From Stercorarius parasiticus (taxonomy: Eukaryota > Chordata > Aves > Charadriiformes > Stercorariidae): a DNA stretch of 64,000 nt. A model generated the notes under the pieces. The model made no database searches and was not told the origin of the DNA. It saw only the letters and a program-made list of their open reading frames with translations. Below are positions 11,790 through 23,400 of the stretch, piece by piece. The stretch lies in NCBI GenBank assembly GCA_013396915.1, contig VWZL01004335.1, positions 372,001-436,000 on the forward strand, read 5' to 3'. The position numbers and the translations under genes were made by a program. Each line of letters begins with the position of its first letter. Position 1 is the stretch's first letter.

Positions 11790-11935
11790 CTCTTCTCTTT
11801 GATTTGCAGTCTGGCCTTGGACAAACCACTTAAACTCACTGCAGCTTGGTTTTGTCCCCTGCAAAACAGGGAAAAATAATATCAGCCTGCCTAAAGTGTT
11901 CTCTGAGAGGCATAAACAGAACCCGATGTACAAGT
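11790..11935 (+). mobile_element. MIR/CORE-type SINE
   Basis: The order CCTTGGACAAACCACTTAAA (11815-11834), a pyrimidine-rich tail, GCAAAACAGGGAAAAATAAT (11861-11880) and then ATCAGCCTGCCTAAAG matches the middle and 3' half of an amniote MIR, where the usual words are CCTTGGGCAAGTCACTTAA, CTGTAAAATGGGAATAATA and CTACCT. The 5' part is lost or unrecognisable. Confidence 0.65.
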
Positions 11936-14214
11936 GCTAGCTAGTGATGCTCTTGCAGCTTATCATCTGGAGTGTCAGGGCAGCACCTTTGCATAGTGCG
12001 GTCACACAGGAGGGCTACAGCGCTCGACAGCTTGGGGAACTCAAATATGACATTCATACAATGGCTGTTTCCAGCATGACTGAACAATGGTGACAGCACC
12101 AGTCATGTTAGGATCTGGAAGGACCGGAGGTTCATTTGAAATTTCTCCAGACAAAGACAAATATTTAGCAGTCATTGAACACGAGCAGCAATTTAATCTT
12201 CTCTGTCTCTTGAATGATAAATTTAATCAGAGCTCCATGTCTTTCCTTCTTTTATTGTCTTTCTTTCCTTTTAGCTGAGCTCAGCCTGAGATCCCTGTGC
12301 TGTGAGGAATTTGCCTCAATTCAGGTTGGACTGGTCAAACAGATGAAGTTGCAATAAGGTAGTGGTAGGTCAAGAGTAATACCCCATATCTGACTTTTTT
12401 CCTCTCCCTGCTGAGACCTTGCAGCCTGTGCACACAGTTCTTGTCCTAGCAGCCTATCATTTGTTGTCAAATCTCTAGCTAATCTCATTTCAGTTCTGCC
12501 ATGAGATAGTGATATATTTCATAATGTCACAATAATGTCATCGGCTTCAGTTGCCTCAGAATCTGTTGCATAAAGTCAGGCAAGTTGGCCAACAGAAAAG
12601 CAGAGAGTTTTTGCTACCCTCAGGATTTCAGAGAGCATGAAGGATGGAGAAATCACATCCTTCACACACGTTTTGTTAAGAAATGTCTGGTTTATGTTTC
12701 TCAGGCTTCAGAAATAGCAGTAAATCCATACAATCTAAGCCCAGAAGAACCTATTTACTTAACACAGATCCTTAAAGGTGACCCTCCACTCATCTTGCTG
12801 TGACTTCAGTGCCTTGTGCTCAACTAGACCATTTTTTCAGGATGAGACACAATTCTGATTAAAAGGACAAAAGAGATTAAAAATGCCCCATTTGCATTGA
12901 TAGTTGTTCCTAATTAATGATCCCGACGGTTTAAAATGTGGGCCTTGTTTCTCATCCGTATATGAGTACAGGTGCAGCTTTTGTTACCAGCTTTTGTTAT
13001 GTGTCTGTGTACCTGACCAGGACATCTTCATTACTGCCATTTTATCCCTATGGAGATACTTCATCTGGCATAAACAAACCACCATTATTTTTGTGTTACT
13101 TTTTGCACCTTGTCTACGCATCTTAAAATAAAAGACTTGCCTGAAAGTTGATTTTCTCTCTTGGAGAGAGGCACTAGTTGCGCAGATCCATGCTCTTGGG
13201 GACGTTCAACTGGGAGTGCCAGTCCACATCCTATCTCATGGTCCAGATGTGGATCTGCACTTTCCTGATATAGGACTTGTTCTCAACCAGCTTCTCCAAA
13301 TTGGGCTTTTCTCCAAATTTCTTTCAGGTTTCCCCTGAATTTTAGTTCACGGGTAGTTTCATCTAAAGGCACATCTGAGCCCAGGGTTCAGCAGCCCGAC
13401 CTTGGCAGACTCTACGGTGATGTCTAAGTCTTGGGAATTGCAGTCAGTCAGTAGCAAGAGGTGAATTCAGCCAACCCTTTCAATCCTGGAGGCTGACCTT
13501 GCAGGACAAATCTCCACGGAGCTGTTTTTGCATCTCCGGTGCTGGCACACAGACATGTAACGTAGTATATGCCCTTCCCTATGGGACGCTCCTCCATGAG
13601 TTCATTCCTGGCTTAGTTGGAGGAGCTGGATTTTACATTATTAGGTATTGAGTTGCAACATGAAATTACGAAAATGTAAAACATGGGAAAACATACTGTA
13701 AATCACTTATTGGCAGGTCTTTCACCTCTTTACAAGTGCACAACTGGATACATTTGAGTCTTTTGGAATTTCCAAATTAGAGCCCAGAAGACCTTCCCGA
13801 AGAAAGGTATTTTCTACTGGCACCAAAATAATTTTATCTGAGCTAAACAAGAGAGTTAAAGTCTCAGCATTCTCAGAGCCCTTTGCAGGCTACAAATCCA
13901 AACTTAATTTCACCTCCTTGTTGTACTGTAGCTCTATTATTATTACTTTTTTAATGGATGTTATTTTTCTTGTAACTCTCCTGCTTTGGCTTTTCAAAAG
14001 AAATATGCAGAGACCCAAGGGACTGACAGTGAGAATGCAGAACCTTTCACCTTCAGGTGAAAACACTGATATCTTTAATGAACTTATCAGGAAGTGTATG
14101 TACCTAAACAGAGTAAACACATGTTCTTACCACTGTGACCTCCATCTCTTCTGCCCCCACTGCTTGTTACCCTCAGCTTGTGGTGATAAAGGATGCTCTG
14201 ATGCGAACAAGAGG
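11936..14214. other. Unassigned non-coding sequence
   Basis: No gene or named repeat was recognised. Open frames of up to 106 codons occur on both strands (for example 13918-14238), and the last one runs into a MIR, which argues against coding. The part from 13150 to 13600 is GC-richer than its surroundings and may contain an old, unidentified repeat. Confidence 0.5.
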
Positions 14215-14365
14215 TGTTTTTTGTGGCTAAGGCACTAAACTGGCAATCAGACTGCTCTGATTTATTCCTGGCTCCGCCACAGTCTTCCTGTATGACTTCC
14301 GGCAAGTCACTTAATCCTTCTGTGCCTCAGTTTCTGACTGTAAAATAATATTTTATTTTTTTTTC
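14215..14365 (+). mobile_element. MIR/CORE-type SINE, well preserved
   Basis: One of the clearest MIR copies here. In order it shows the tRNA-like head (GGCTAAGGCACTAAACTGGC at 14225-14244), the TCCTGGCTCCGCCAC word (about 14267-14281), the GGCAAGTCACTTAATCCTTC core (14301-14320), TGTGCCTCAGTTTCTGACTG (14321-14340), and TAAAATAATA. It is an amniote-wide SINE relic with no coding capacity. Confidence 0.85.
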
Positions 14366-15008
14366 AGTCCCTTGCCATTCTTGTCTCTGGGGCAAGAGAG
14401 ATCTGTCAGCTGAGCCACAGAACAGTTGAGTATAGACTGTATTACACAGTTGCGTTTGAGTGTCCAAGGGATTGTCTTCAGTTAGCTCAGGCTTTCAGAT
14501 GGGCAGGGAAGAAGCATATTTCTTCTTTCAGAATTTGCCCAAGACATGTTATTGTGCTTTGGCTAGGAAGACAGGGTCACTAACTGAAGGGGAGTTCCCG
14601 GGAAAGACGAGGGTTTAGATTTAGGATCAGGAGCCCTATACTGAGGATTCAGAAAATAGAAGTAAATAGATAACCTGCACCTGTAATATCCTTCAGATGA
14701 CCGATCCCAAAATACATCTGACTTGGGGTCTGACCCTGACATCTCTTGCATGGAAAGAGTTCAGGGCGACTCCATCAAAAGCCAGCAGCTCGCATGCACA
14801 CAATGAGCAGTCTTGGACCCTAAAGCAAAATACCCCATCTGCGAGAAGTTCACTCACTGAGACACAGGGTAGGTCACAGCAGTACTCACTGCAACATTTG
14901 AGATAAGGAGTGAATCTGTCACCAGGAAAGCCTCCCAAAAGCCACAGCATGGTTTGTCCTTTCATGTGCAGAGGCTGCAGCTCAGAACAGGTAAGACATA
15001 AGACATTT
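14366..15008. other. Unassigned non-coding sequence
   Basis: I see no gene. A 176-codon minus-strand open frame (14693-15223) spans this interval and the CR1 tail that follows; it has no recognisable domain and reads through the repeat, so it is not treated as a gene. Confidence 0.55.
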
Positions 15009-15074
15009 GGGGGTTGGAACCAGATGATCTTTAAGGTCCCTTCCAACCCAAACCATTCTATGATTCTATGATTC
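15009..15074 (+). mobile_element. Avian-type CR1 LINE 3' tail
   Basis: A severely 5'-truncated CR1 copy of about 66 bp. It has GGGGTTGGAACCAGATGATC (15010-15029), TTTAAGGTCCCTTCCAACCC (15030-15049) and then the terminal ATTCTATG unit repeated. The ATTCTATG tandem at the 3' end is the hallmark of avian CR1; CR1 leaves no poly(A) tail. Confidence 0.93.
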
Positions 15075-17224
15075 TCTAACAGATTTGTCAAATGCAACTT
15101 CTGCCATGCATGGAAACAGGGTTTGAAGCTGCCACCTAGCACGCAGCACTGAAAGTGTCTGTGTTGGTAATGGCTCTTCATAGCCCATGGAGAAGCCTCC
15201 CACACTCTCATTTCTATGGGCAACAGTTTAATTTTTCTCTACTTCTTTTACTCTTAGAATTTGTGGAGTTGGTGGCACACAACCTGAGTGTGGGTTCTTC
15301 TTACATGCCTGTTTTCTGCTCTCAATGTGTCAAAAGATCCCCCAGGAGCACGCTTTTCCTGTAGGGAGGAATTGGCTTACAAGGCGATCGAGAGAGAGGG
15401 GCTGCAAAATAACAATGAACACAGCCTGCTGGTTGCAATCTGTACCTTTCAGTTCTCATTATCCCCAAGAGCTGCTAATTTTAAATCAGTAGAAATTTTT
15501 TGAGGAAAGAAGGTTTTTTGGTTGCTGTTTTGTTGTTTTTTTTTTTTTTAAAGAAAGAGTTACCAGATATCTGCATAGAGCTGGTTGCTTTCTTACTGTT
15601 GCTACAACCAGTTATTTTCCCCCTAAGTGAGAGAGACACATCTGCTGGCTTTGCAGAGAGCACATCAGGTCTCCTGGATTAGCAGGTCTTTCCGTGGATA
15701 ACTTGACGTGAGGCTGGTGTCCCGCAGGAGATCCCAGATCACAGTACTCGTTATGGAGAACACTGCACTTTAGTGCTCAACTTGGATGATGCTCTGGGAG
15801 ATAAAGCACAAAGTTATCCATAAACCATCAAATGTTTCAGACCTTTCAGAATACTATTCGCTGATTCCCTCAGAAATTTATTAGCTCTACCAATATTTTC
15901 TTTTTTAGTTTTGTAAAGCAAGCTCCAAGTCAGCTAGTACTGACTATGCAGAGCCCTGAAACCACATGTTTATTTTCCTAAGTTATAAAAAGTTTATAAG
16001 GGTAGCTGGTATCCTTATGGGCCACTGTACAGTGATTTGCTACTGCATTCCACATTGATACAGAAGAGCTCTGTGTTTTATACCAGAGGGAAATCCTTGT
16101 GATACAGCTGTCCAGCAGCCAACAAGAGTACAGACACCTTCAAAAATATAACCCCGATAAAAAATGAATAGCTGAAAAGGCAGAAAACATCCCTTCTGAG
16201 AAAAATCAGTTTGATCAGTGCGATGACCTTGGGCATCACAAGATCTCTGTTGCAATACCCCAGTGAACATTACCAACAAAGTCCTTTCATCCCAGCCACA
16301 GCTCTTGTTTTTTTAACTAGATCACCATTTCTACCTGAAAATGCTGTATGTTCACAATAATTTTTAGAAGTACTATGCGATGGCTACCTTTCTTTTTGCA
16401 GCTAACTTCAGCTTTTCAGTTTTCACAACTTCATGTTGCTTCATTGACGTGAAGACCCTTTGGTCAATTTACATCGGAGAATGGAGAGACTGTTATTCAT
16501 TTATCTCTTAAAATAGTGAGTACACAGCTGCACAACCTGAAGAATTAAGTCAGTATGTTGCTATGACTGTCCTGGAAGGAGAAATTCAGAGCAAACAAGG
16601 TAGATTTCAAGAGAGAGCCTGGAATGTGTGAAGAGTTAGCAAAATTGACATAGATGCAATAGCAAAAATAAGTAATTTTGCAAATCCCTAAACCACAATG
16701 GTTGGATTAGGGCCCTGTCATACAATTCTTGGGCATAAGAACAATCCCTTTTTCACTTGAGTTCATTTCATTAGCTTCTCTCAGCTACATAAATACTCAT
16801 ACTCTCAATGGGACTACTCACATCAATAAAGTTCCTCAAGCGAGCAAGGATTGCAAACCAATTTTAGTGGAACAAACCCAACCTCTGACTTTGATTGCAT
16901 CTCTCACTTTTCTAAAAAAACTTCGTTTCCAGCTAGAATGAGCCCACAATCCCTGCGGAGCTTTCTTTCACCACTTCCAAGCACAATCCCAGTTATTTGT
17001 CTTGTCAAATACGAAGGCAAACAGGACTCTTCCAATCTCCCCAACTTCACCTCCCTTCATAAAACACTGCTGGGCCCCGAGCAGGCCAACTTGGATGTCT
17101 TTTGGAACTCCTGGGCATTGCTTTGCTCTGATTGATAGATCCCTGATGGGGTTATCATGCTCACATCAAATCCTGGCATGCCTCAGCCAGCCAGCAACCC
17201 TCTGAAGTCAAAATACTGCTCAGT

Positions 17225-17400
17225 GTAATATCGTTGAGTAATGACAGTAGTATGAAAGCAATAATTGCTCTGCTTTATTACTCAGCTGTAAATTGTTTTC
17301 TGATTAGGCTTTTAGCCAATGGTCTTTGACAGCGTTGCACAGTGTTGACTGCAATTAATTCGCTTATAGCTAATACAAGTGCCATGGAAAATTGCCCCTT
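17225..17400. promoter_or_regulatory. Candidate conserved element with nested inverted repeats
   Basis: Seen: GAGTAAT at 17236-17242 pairs with ATTACTC at 17277-17283, and the near-palindrome AGCAATAATTGCT lies between them at 17257-17269, almost on the same centre. Further on are CAATTAATT-type homeodomain words. No repeat family fits. This could be a regulatory element or a short hairpin; no expression or conservation evidence is available. Confidence 0.22.
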
Positions 17401-17403
17401 TAC

Positions 17404-17459
17404 CTATCATAACTCCATCCTATCATAATCCCATCCTATCATAATCCCTATCATAATTC
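17404..17459 (+). repeat. 16-bp tandem repeat, about 3.5 copies
   Basis: The unit CTATCATAATCCCATC (16 bp) is repeated: the first copy has one mismatch (CTATCATAACTCCATC), the second matches, and the third and partial fourth are shortened (CTATCATAATCC, CTATCATAATT). It looks like a young slippage-derived minisatellite seed. Confidence 0.85.
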
Positions 17460-20377
17460 TGAAGGAGTCCTCATTTTAAGGTCTGCTGCACGGCAGACAG
17501 GATGCGCAGTGCTGGAGTGAGACATGCATTGCACTGCGAGCGATGCACTGATAGACCACTGATAGCAGCAAAACAGACAATTTTTTGCCCCCGGCTGGCA
17601 GCAATGACCACCAGGATCCCTAAGTACGAAGGACAGATATTGAGTTAGATGTTTCCTGCATATTTTGCAAGCAGGTTTTTATTTATTTCCATTGTGCAGA
17701 AAGCATGGGAGGAATTTCTCTTTTGCCTCCTACTTTCCCAGTTCATCCGAGGATACACGTTAACAGCTGGACACAGCAACGTGCAGAATCGAAACCAACA
17801 AATCTGCTTAAAAACAAAATAGCATTGGGGATCAACAAGGACACATTTCTTATAATTTGATGCTACTTTGAACTAGGTAGGGCAGTATAGACTGTGAGTG
17901 AGACAGAAGATCACATCCTGAAAGCAACCAAGCAACCTACAGAGACTTACAAGCATTTTTACTGAAAGTACGCGACATGTTTTTAAGCCATGCTTTGATG
18001 CATCCATTTTTCATTGAAAATTCAGCCATGTTTGTCCTGAGACACAGAAAGATCTGGTTTCTAGAGTTCTCACTCTTTTGTGTTTTGGTTTTTTTTTTTT
18101 CTTAATTTACAAAAACGCACACATATAGAAACAAACCTAAACCCTCCATAACAGCTAAAGGACTTTAGCTTGATTTTCATGACTGCCTACCATGAATAAG
18201 CTCAGGTCTCATGTGGTTCGTCTCTTCCCAGCCCATGTCCTACTACAGGGAGAAGAAAAGTGTGAGCAACACTTGCGAGGACAGTTGAAAAGTTGAATTC
18301 AACACAAACCAGCCCCGGCCTGGCCAAACTTTGTCATTTGCACTTAACACCTTCTGCTTTTCTACAACGCAATCCAAAGGGTGGATAATAGCTTGGTTTG
18401 TCAAAACTCATCTGAAAGGGTTACAGGGAGAAAATTGCAGAGACAAATGTTAAGGTAAATTGGTCTGGGAAGGATTAGATCAGAGGGCACAACTATTTTA
18501 GCCCAATGCTTCAATTACTGGCTTCTTATGTCAGTGTTTATCATCTTGTCCAAGAATATACAATAAAATCAGGACATCTAAACCCAGCCATTTCCTCTCA
18601 GGACTGCGGTCTTGAAAACTCTGCTGACGTGCGTTTCTTCCACAAATAACCACCAGATACGGCACGTATCAGGTAAGGGCTTCATGTGGGAGGCATGAAC
18701 TCTTCATTTAGTGTCCTCTCTTTCCCTCAAGGTGGAAAAAAAGAAGTGGGAAGACAATGAGGATGAAGTTGAAGCAAGATCAACTCCTTCCCCTCCCCTG
18801 CAATTATGTTCCAGGACTATAAGATTTCTCCGAGGAGCTCTACAAAGACAGTCACAGAAAATAAATACACAAAACTGTTTCTGCTCCATTGTTATCAGGC
18901 ACAAACCAGTAAATAAACTCTTGCTCCTACAAAGAGAGACAGATGGAAAGACATGGTCTTTAAGTGTAGTTGTGTTGCAGCAAGTATGGGTTGCTACAAG
19001 TAATAGCAGGGTTTGCGAAGTGAAGGAAAATAAGACTTGGTAAAGTAGAACAGGCAATGGACTGGGTTGGGCTTTTTCTTCTGTTGTTTTTTAAGTACAG
19101 TGACAGGAACATATAAAAATGTTTCTATGGAACAGAAGGACAAGGACACCTGGAGCACCGAGAACCCTGACTCACTGATTCCCTCAACAGGACTCAAGTT
19201 CAGCACTGAAGCATTCATTTCAATAAAAAGGACGTATTTTATCCAGCGCTAGGAGTCACAGAAACCATCTGCGGGGTAAGAAAATTCTAGTAACATCCAA
19301 AACAACTTGCACTCCAAGATCCTGTGTGTGTACAGGCTTGTTGTACATGAGTACATGAATGTTAAGATTGTGTTTCTGGGGAAAAGGAGAAACCTTTTAC
19401 ATTGTAATAAAAATGTAATGAAATGTAATATAATATCTATAAATGTGAAATCAGTCTCTGCTGCAACTTTCGTACACACAACAGCATCTCACCCTTCATA
19501 CATTCGGATATATATGCAGTATATATATATTCACATACATAAGCACGCTGTATTATTTAACTTAAAGCATAAACATGTGCTTAAGAGAGACAAGTCTGGC
19601 AGCCCAGAGACCTAATCTTTCCATTAGCAGCCTTCCATCTCCATTACCTTGTCTCACTGGATTTCCTTCTGTGTCACAGTGAGAATGGCTTTTGCAGCAG
19701 AACAAGCAGAAGAACACTGAGATTTACATAAAGACTGTGCTTGATGTTTCGAGGTGCAGCCGTGCCGTCGGCCAAGGGATGGTTTTCTCATACCGGAGGA
19801 ATCTCAGCTGTAATCATCAGCCTTTTCACAATAGATTGCTAGGAGTCTTTTACTTCCTTCACTTGCAATTTGTCCAGCTCAGAGATTTACATGAAAGGGC
19901 TGAATTAAATATTGAACTTCATCTGAAAGTGCGTTGCATAAGCTGGAAAATCAAGGGGTATCTCTAGACTGCAACAATTTTGCACATGGCAGAAGGATGA
20001 CATCCTTTTTCCCACCCAAAATGCCACCTATAAAAAGGCCACTTAAGCGGCTTAGTATTATGATGTCTTGTTCTTCATCCTATATTTATTTTAAATGCCT
20101 TCAGGACAATTAATAGAAATGGTACTTTAAGCATTTTAGGAAGTGCTACACTAACTAATACAGAGTTCCCATTAGTAGATTCTGCTCCACTGAATTTCAT
20201 TGTCAGGACTGAAAACCGAATTGCATTGTCAAGACTGACATTAGAGCATCAGCCTTGACTATTTGGAATTAATATACAGCTCACAAGGGAAAAACCAGAG
20301 TGCCAGTACCTATAGATTAGTAATTGAGTAATGCGGGAATAAAGTGAGACCTTGAAGTGAGATATGGATCATCTCAA

Positions 20378-20412
20378 GTAATAATAATAATAATAATGAT
20401 GATGATGAAAAT
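20378..20412 (+). repeat. Compound (AAT)n-(GAT)n microsatellite
   Basis: About six AAT units followed by four GAT units and degenerate AAT units. Plain simple repeat. Confidence 0.9.
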
Positions 20413-23400
20413 AATAAAAATGTTTCTCTTTGGCCAAATGGATGGAAAGAGAACAATGAAAGATGAAGTAGAGCTACTATGAGGTACATACAGGCCTGAG
20501 AATGACTGAAGAAATTAGGATTTTCTTTTTGTTTTAAGTTACGATGATGAAGAACCTTCTTGGATGCCATGGCGGCAGCAGCAGCCCAGGGAAAAGCACA
20601 TCCAGTGTGGGTGAAATCAAAGTCTTAGCTGGACCTTGCACCTTGGCAAAGGTTTGGAGACCTGGGATTCTGTGAATTTTCGTATAGACTTTCAATGCAT
20701 TTTCATCCTTGATACATACGTCAGTCTGTTTGCCAGATGTCAAGCCCTTCCTGCAAAGTACAGGGGGCAACAGAGCCGTTCACATAAAGGTTGTCAGAAT
20801 TTTTATGCATTTTTCTGATTTTGGCTGACATTTTCTCAATTTATTCAGCCCGAGGCAGGCACTCAGCATGAAGAGTTTAAATCCAAATGGTTAAAGCTTG
20901 GCAAAGCCCTGAGCAACTGAAAACAGAGTCTTGTAATGGGAAGTGTCAGACAACCTCAATAATAGGCGAGCAGCCCCGTCTGTAGTATCCCTTGTAATAC
21001 ACTGGTGATTGATGACATCAGACTTGAAATTTCACAGTTAAGTAGCTGCAGTACTGTTAATCCTCCCTTGCGAAGAAGATCAGTATTATAGTCCATCTGG
21101 TATGTATGTACAACGTAAGATTATGCTCTGCAAGAAACATAAGATTATGCCCATCACAACAAAATGAATTAAGAATGGAATTCGCCTTACTTTTTAAAGT
21201 AAGAAGTAAAAATTGGACATCAGTAACTGATCTGACATTGCATACTTTGATTCAATGACAAGTAGAGGGTTTGGCAGCTTCCACTTATATATAAGTTAGC
21301 GAGTTTTGGATCTTTTCTTGCATTAAGTGAATATTTGTTACCGTTTACTTCTTAATTAATTGGCTTCATCTTCCATCTGGACATTCCTATGCTTGAACTT
21401 CACAGGTCTTAATGGGCCAGGACAGAACACTTCAGGGTGGAATGGAAGAGCTTTAAGAGGAACAGAATCTTAAATGGGTGCACCTGGATATTTGTACTGG
21501 AAGCGGTTGCAGCAATATTTCAATGAAGTGAGCAGGAACAGCAATATGTGACTGGCTTGACCAACACGTCTCAAATTTTGTTATTCATGAATAAGCCAGA
21601 GGGCAAAAAAGTTCATAATGATATTTGTCCAAGCAAGTACTGTGTAGGAAACTGCACTTAGCTCAGAGCTATTCCCTCAGCAGGAAAAAAGGCTACATTT
21701 GAATAAATTATTTGTGGTGAATTATTCCATTAGCTGTAGTCATCAAAATTCTATTCTGATTTTTATGTAGTATACATAAGAAAGTTCTCCTTTCCATATT
21801 GTATCTTCACTTAATTTGTTGCAGCTGGAAACTACAATTAAACATCCCTTTTAACGAATCTGATTATCTGACAAACATATATCTTAGCTAATGTTCGCTG
21901 CAGAGATGCTGCAAACAAAAGCAAAGCTCACTGTGAACTTGAATATTGAAAAAGATTTTCAAATTTATGCATGAATAGGTCTGTGAACAAAACCAGAAAT
22001 ACAAGGAGCAGCACTACGCTGAGTGAGCCTCATCATCGTTAGCAGAGTTTTGATTTGTTATTTTGTGGAATATAAGGGCTTCTTAAATTAGTATCAGTCT
22101 GCAGCAGTTTTATTTCTGAGTTCTCTAGAGAAGGCTTGTGTGAAAGTTTAGACACAAATGCCTTTGTCTTGTGCTGGCCCCAGCAATGTCGAGAGAGCGC
22201 GAGAAGATTTCTGGAGCTTATGGCTTCGTTACTGTTGTGGGACCAGATTCAAACTCTCAAGTGCTACAAAGATCAGAGCAGCAAAGTGAGGGGAAACAGA
22301 CGCATGGATAGAGAAAAAGGAAAATTAAAATTCTCCTTCATCTCTGGAGAAGGCGATTGTATTCTTTTATCCTAGTGAATGAAACACCAAAGCAGGGAAA
22401 ACTCCTAGGCACCATCAGGAAAAGAGACAAGTGCCTCTGCAGCCACCGCCGGGCTCTGAACGCCCAAGCTGCTGGGAGGTGAGGCATGGAGCAACTCACC
22501 CAACTGTGCAGGTTCGGTTTGCAGGCACTCGTGCAAATCGCTCCTTTTGCTTTGGTTTGTGTGGGCTTATCCCCTCCTGAGTTCTGGTTTCCTACAAACG
22601 CCGTAACTCAGAGCAAAGCCAGCCAAAGCCAATGTGTTTTGCCTGGTTTCAGGTTGAAATCACCCCATTTCGCACAGTGTTCATCTGTAACCATAAACTG
22701 GCCCAGGTGCACCTAAAATCTCAGCCTGTTTAAAACATCTGTTTAAAAAAATTACAATTTTTTCATCACAGCAGACCCAAATGTCTGGGATTGCTACAGA
22801 TTGCCACCACCACCACCAAAACAAGATCGTAATGGATTCATCACAAGGGGAATAATTGGAAATAGCATGTCCATTACCTTGGCACTAAGAACGGCTGGCA
22901 TAGTCTGCTAGAGCGAAGAATGCAACAACTTTGCCTAATACACACAGTTGGATGCAGTTGCAATCTGGGATAATCCACCTGTAGTACAGGGTAGAATTAC
23001 CCCCAGTTTCTTCTGCACAAAGCTGGATGTCTAGAAGGGAGGGATCAGTCCGATGACCCTTGGATAATGCCAAAGGTTTACTCTTCCCCCCACTCTTCAT
23101 TCCCGCCATTCTTGATTCTTCTTATGACTATGATGACAATGGCCTTGAGTGAAAAATAATGTAAATTATAAAAATTTAACAGATGTAATATACTTCTATT
23201 TGGTAACATACTGACTTCACAACCTCCTTCACGAGTATTGGCTCTGTGAAACAAATCTTACAGGGATTTTTGTTTTCTCAATTTTATTTTTTTTTTTAAT
23301 TTTAGCATTAATACCAAAAAACAAATCAGGCAAGGAAAGAAGAAAAAAAAAAAGATTGAAAGCCAGATTTTCTAGCATGGGTGCCGAGGTAGACTCCCGA

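Larger units (their letters stand above)
15075..20377. other. Unassigned, largely unique non-coding sequence
   Basis: No gene or named repeat was recognised over about 5 kb. Local structures: a T-run at about 15537-15551, a 16-bp tandem repeat at 17404-17459, a candidate element with nested inverted repeats at 17225-17400, a T-run at about 18089-18100, and a TA-rich stretch at about 19508-19532. Open frames up to 117 codons (18704-19057 minus, overlapped by a 110-codon plus frame) show no domain. Confidence 0.5.

Noticed and set aside
13150..13600. GC-richer stretch considered as a possible LTR or retrocopy
   Set aside because: No terminal repeats, no TG...CA ends with duplication, and no coding similarity seen.
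14693..15223. 176-codon minus-strand open frame
   Set aside because: Reads antisense through the CR1 tail at 15009-15074 and shows no domain.
22442..22477. 36-bp exon-like segment between CTCTGCAG and GAG|GTGAGG
   Set aside because: Very short and not open beyond chance; listed only as a remark because splice look-alikes are common.
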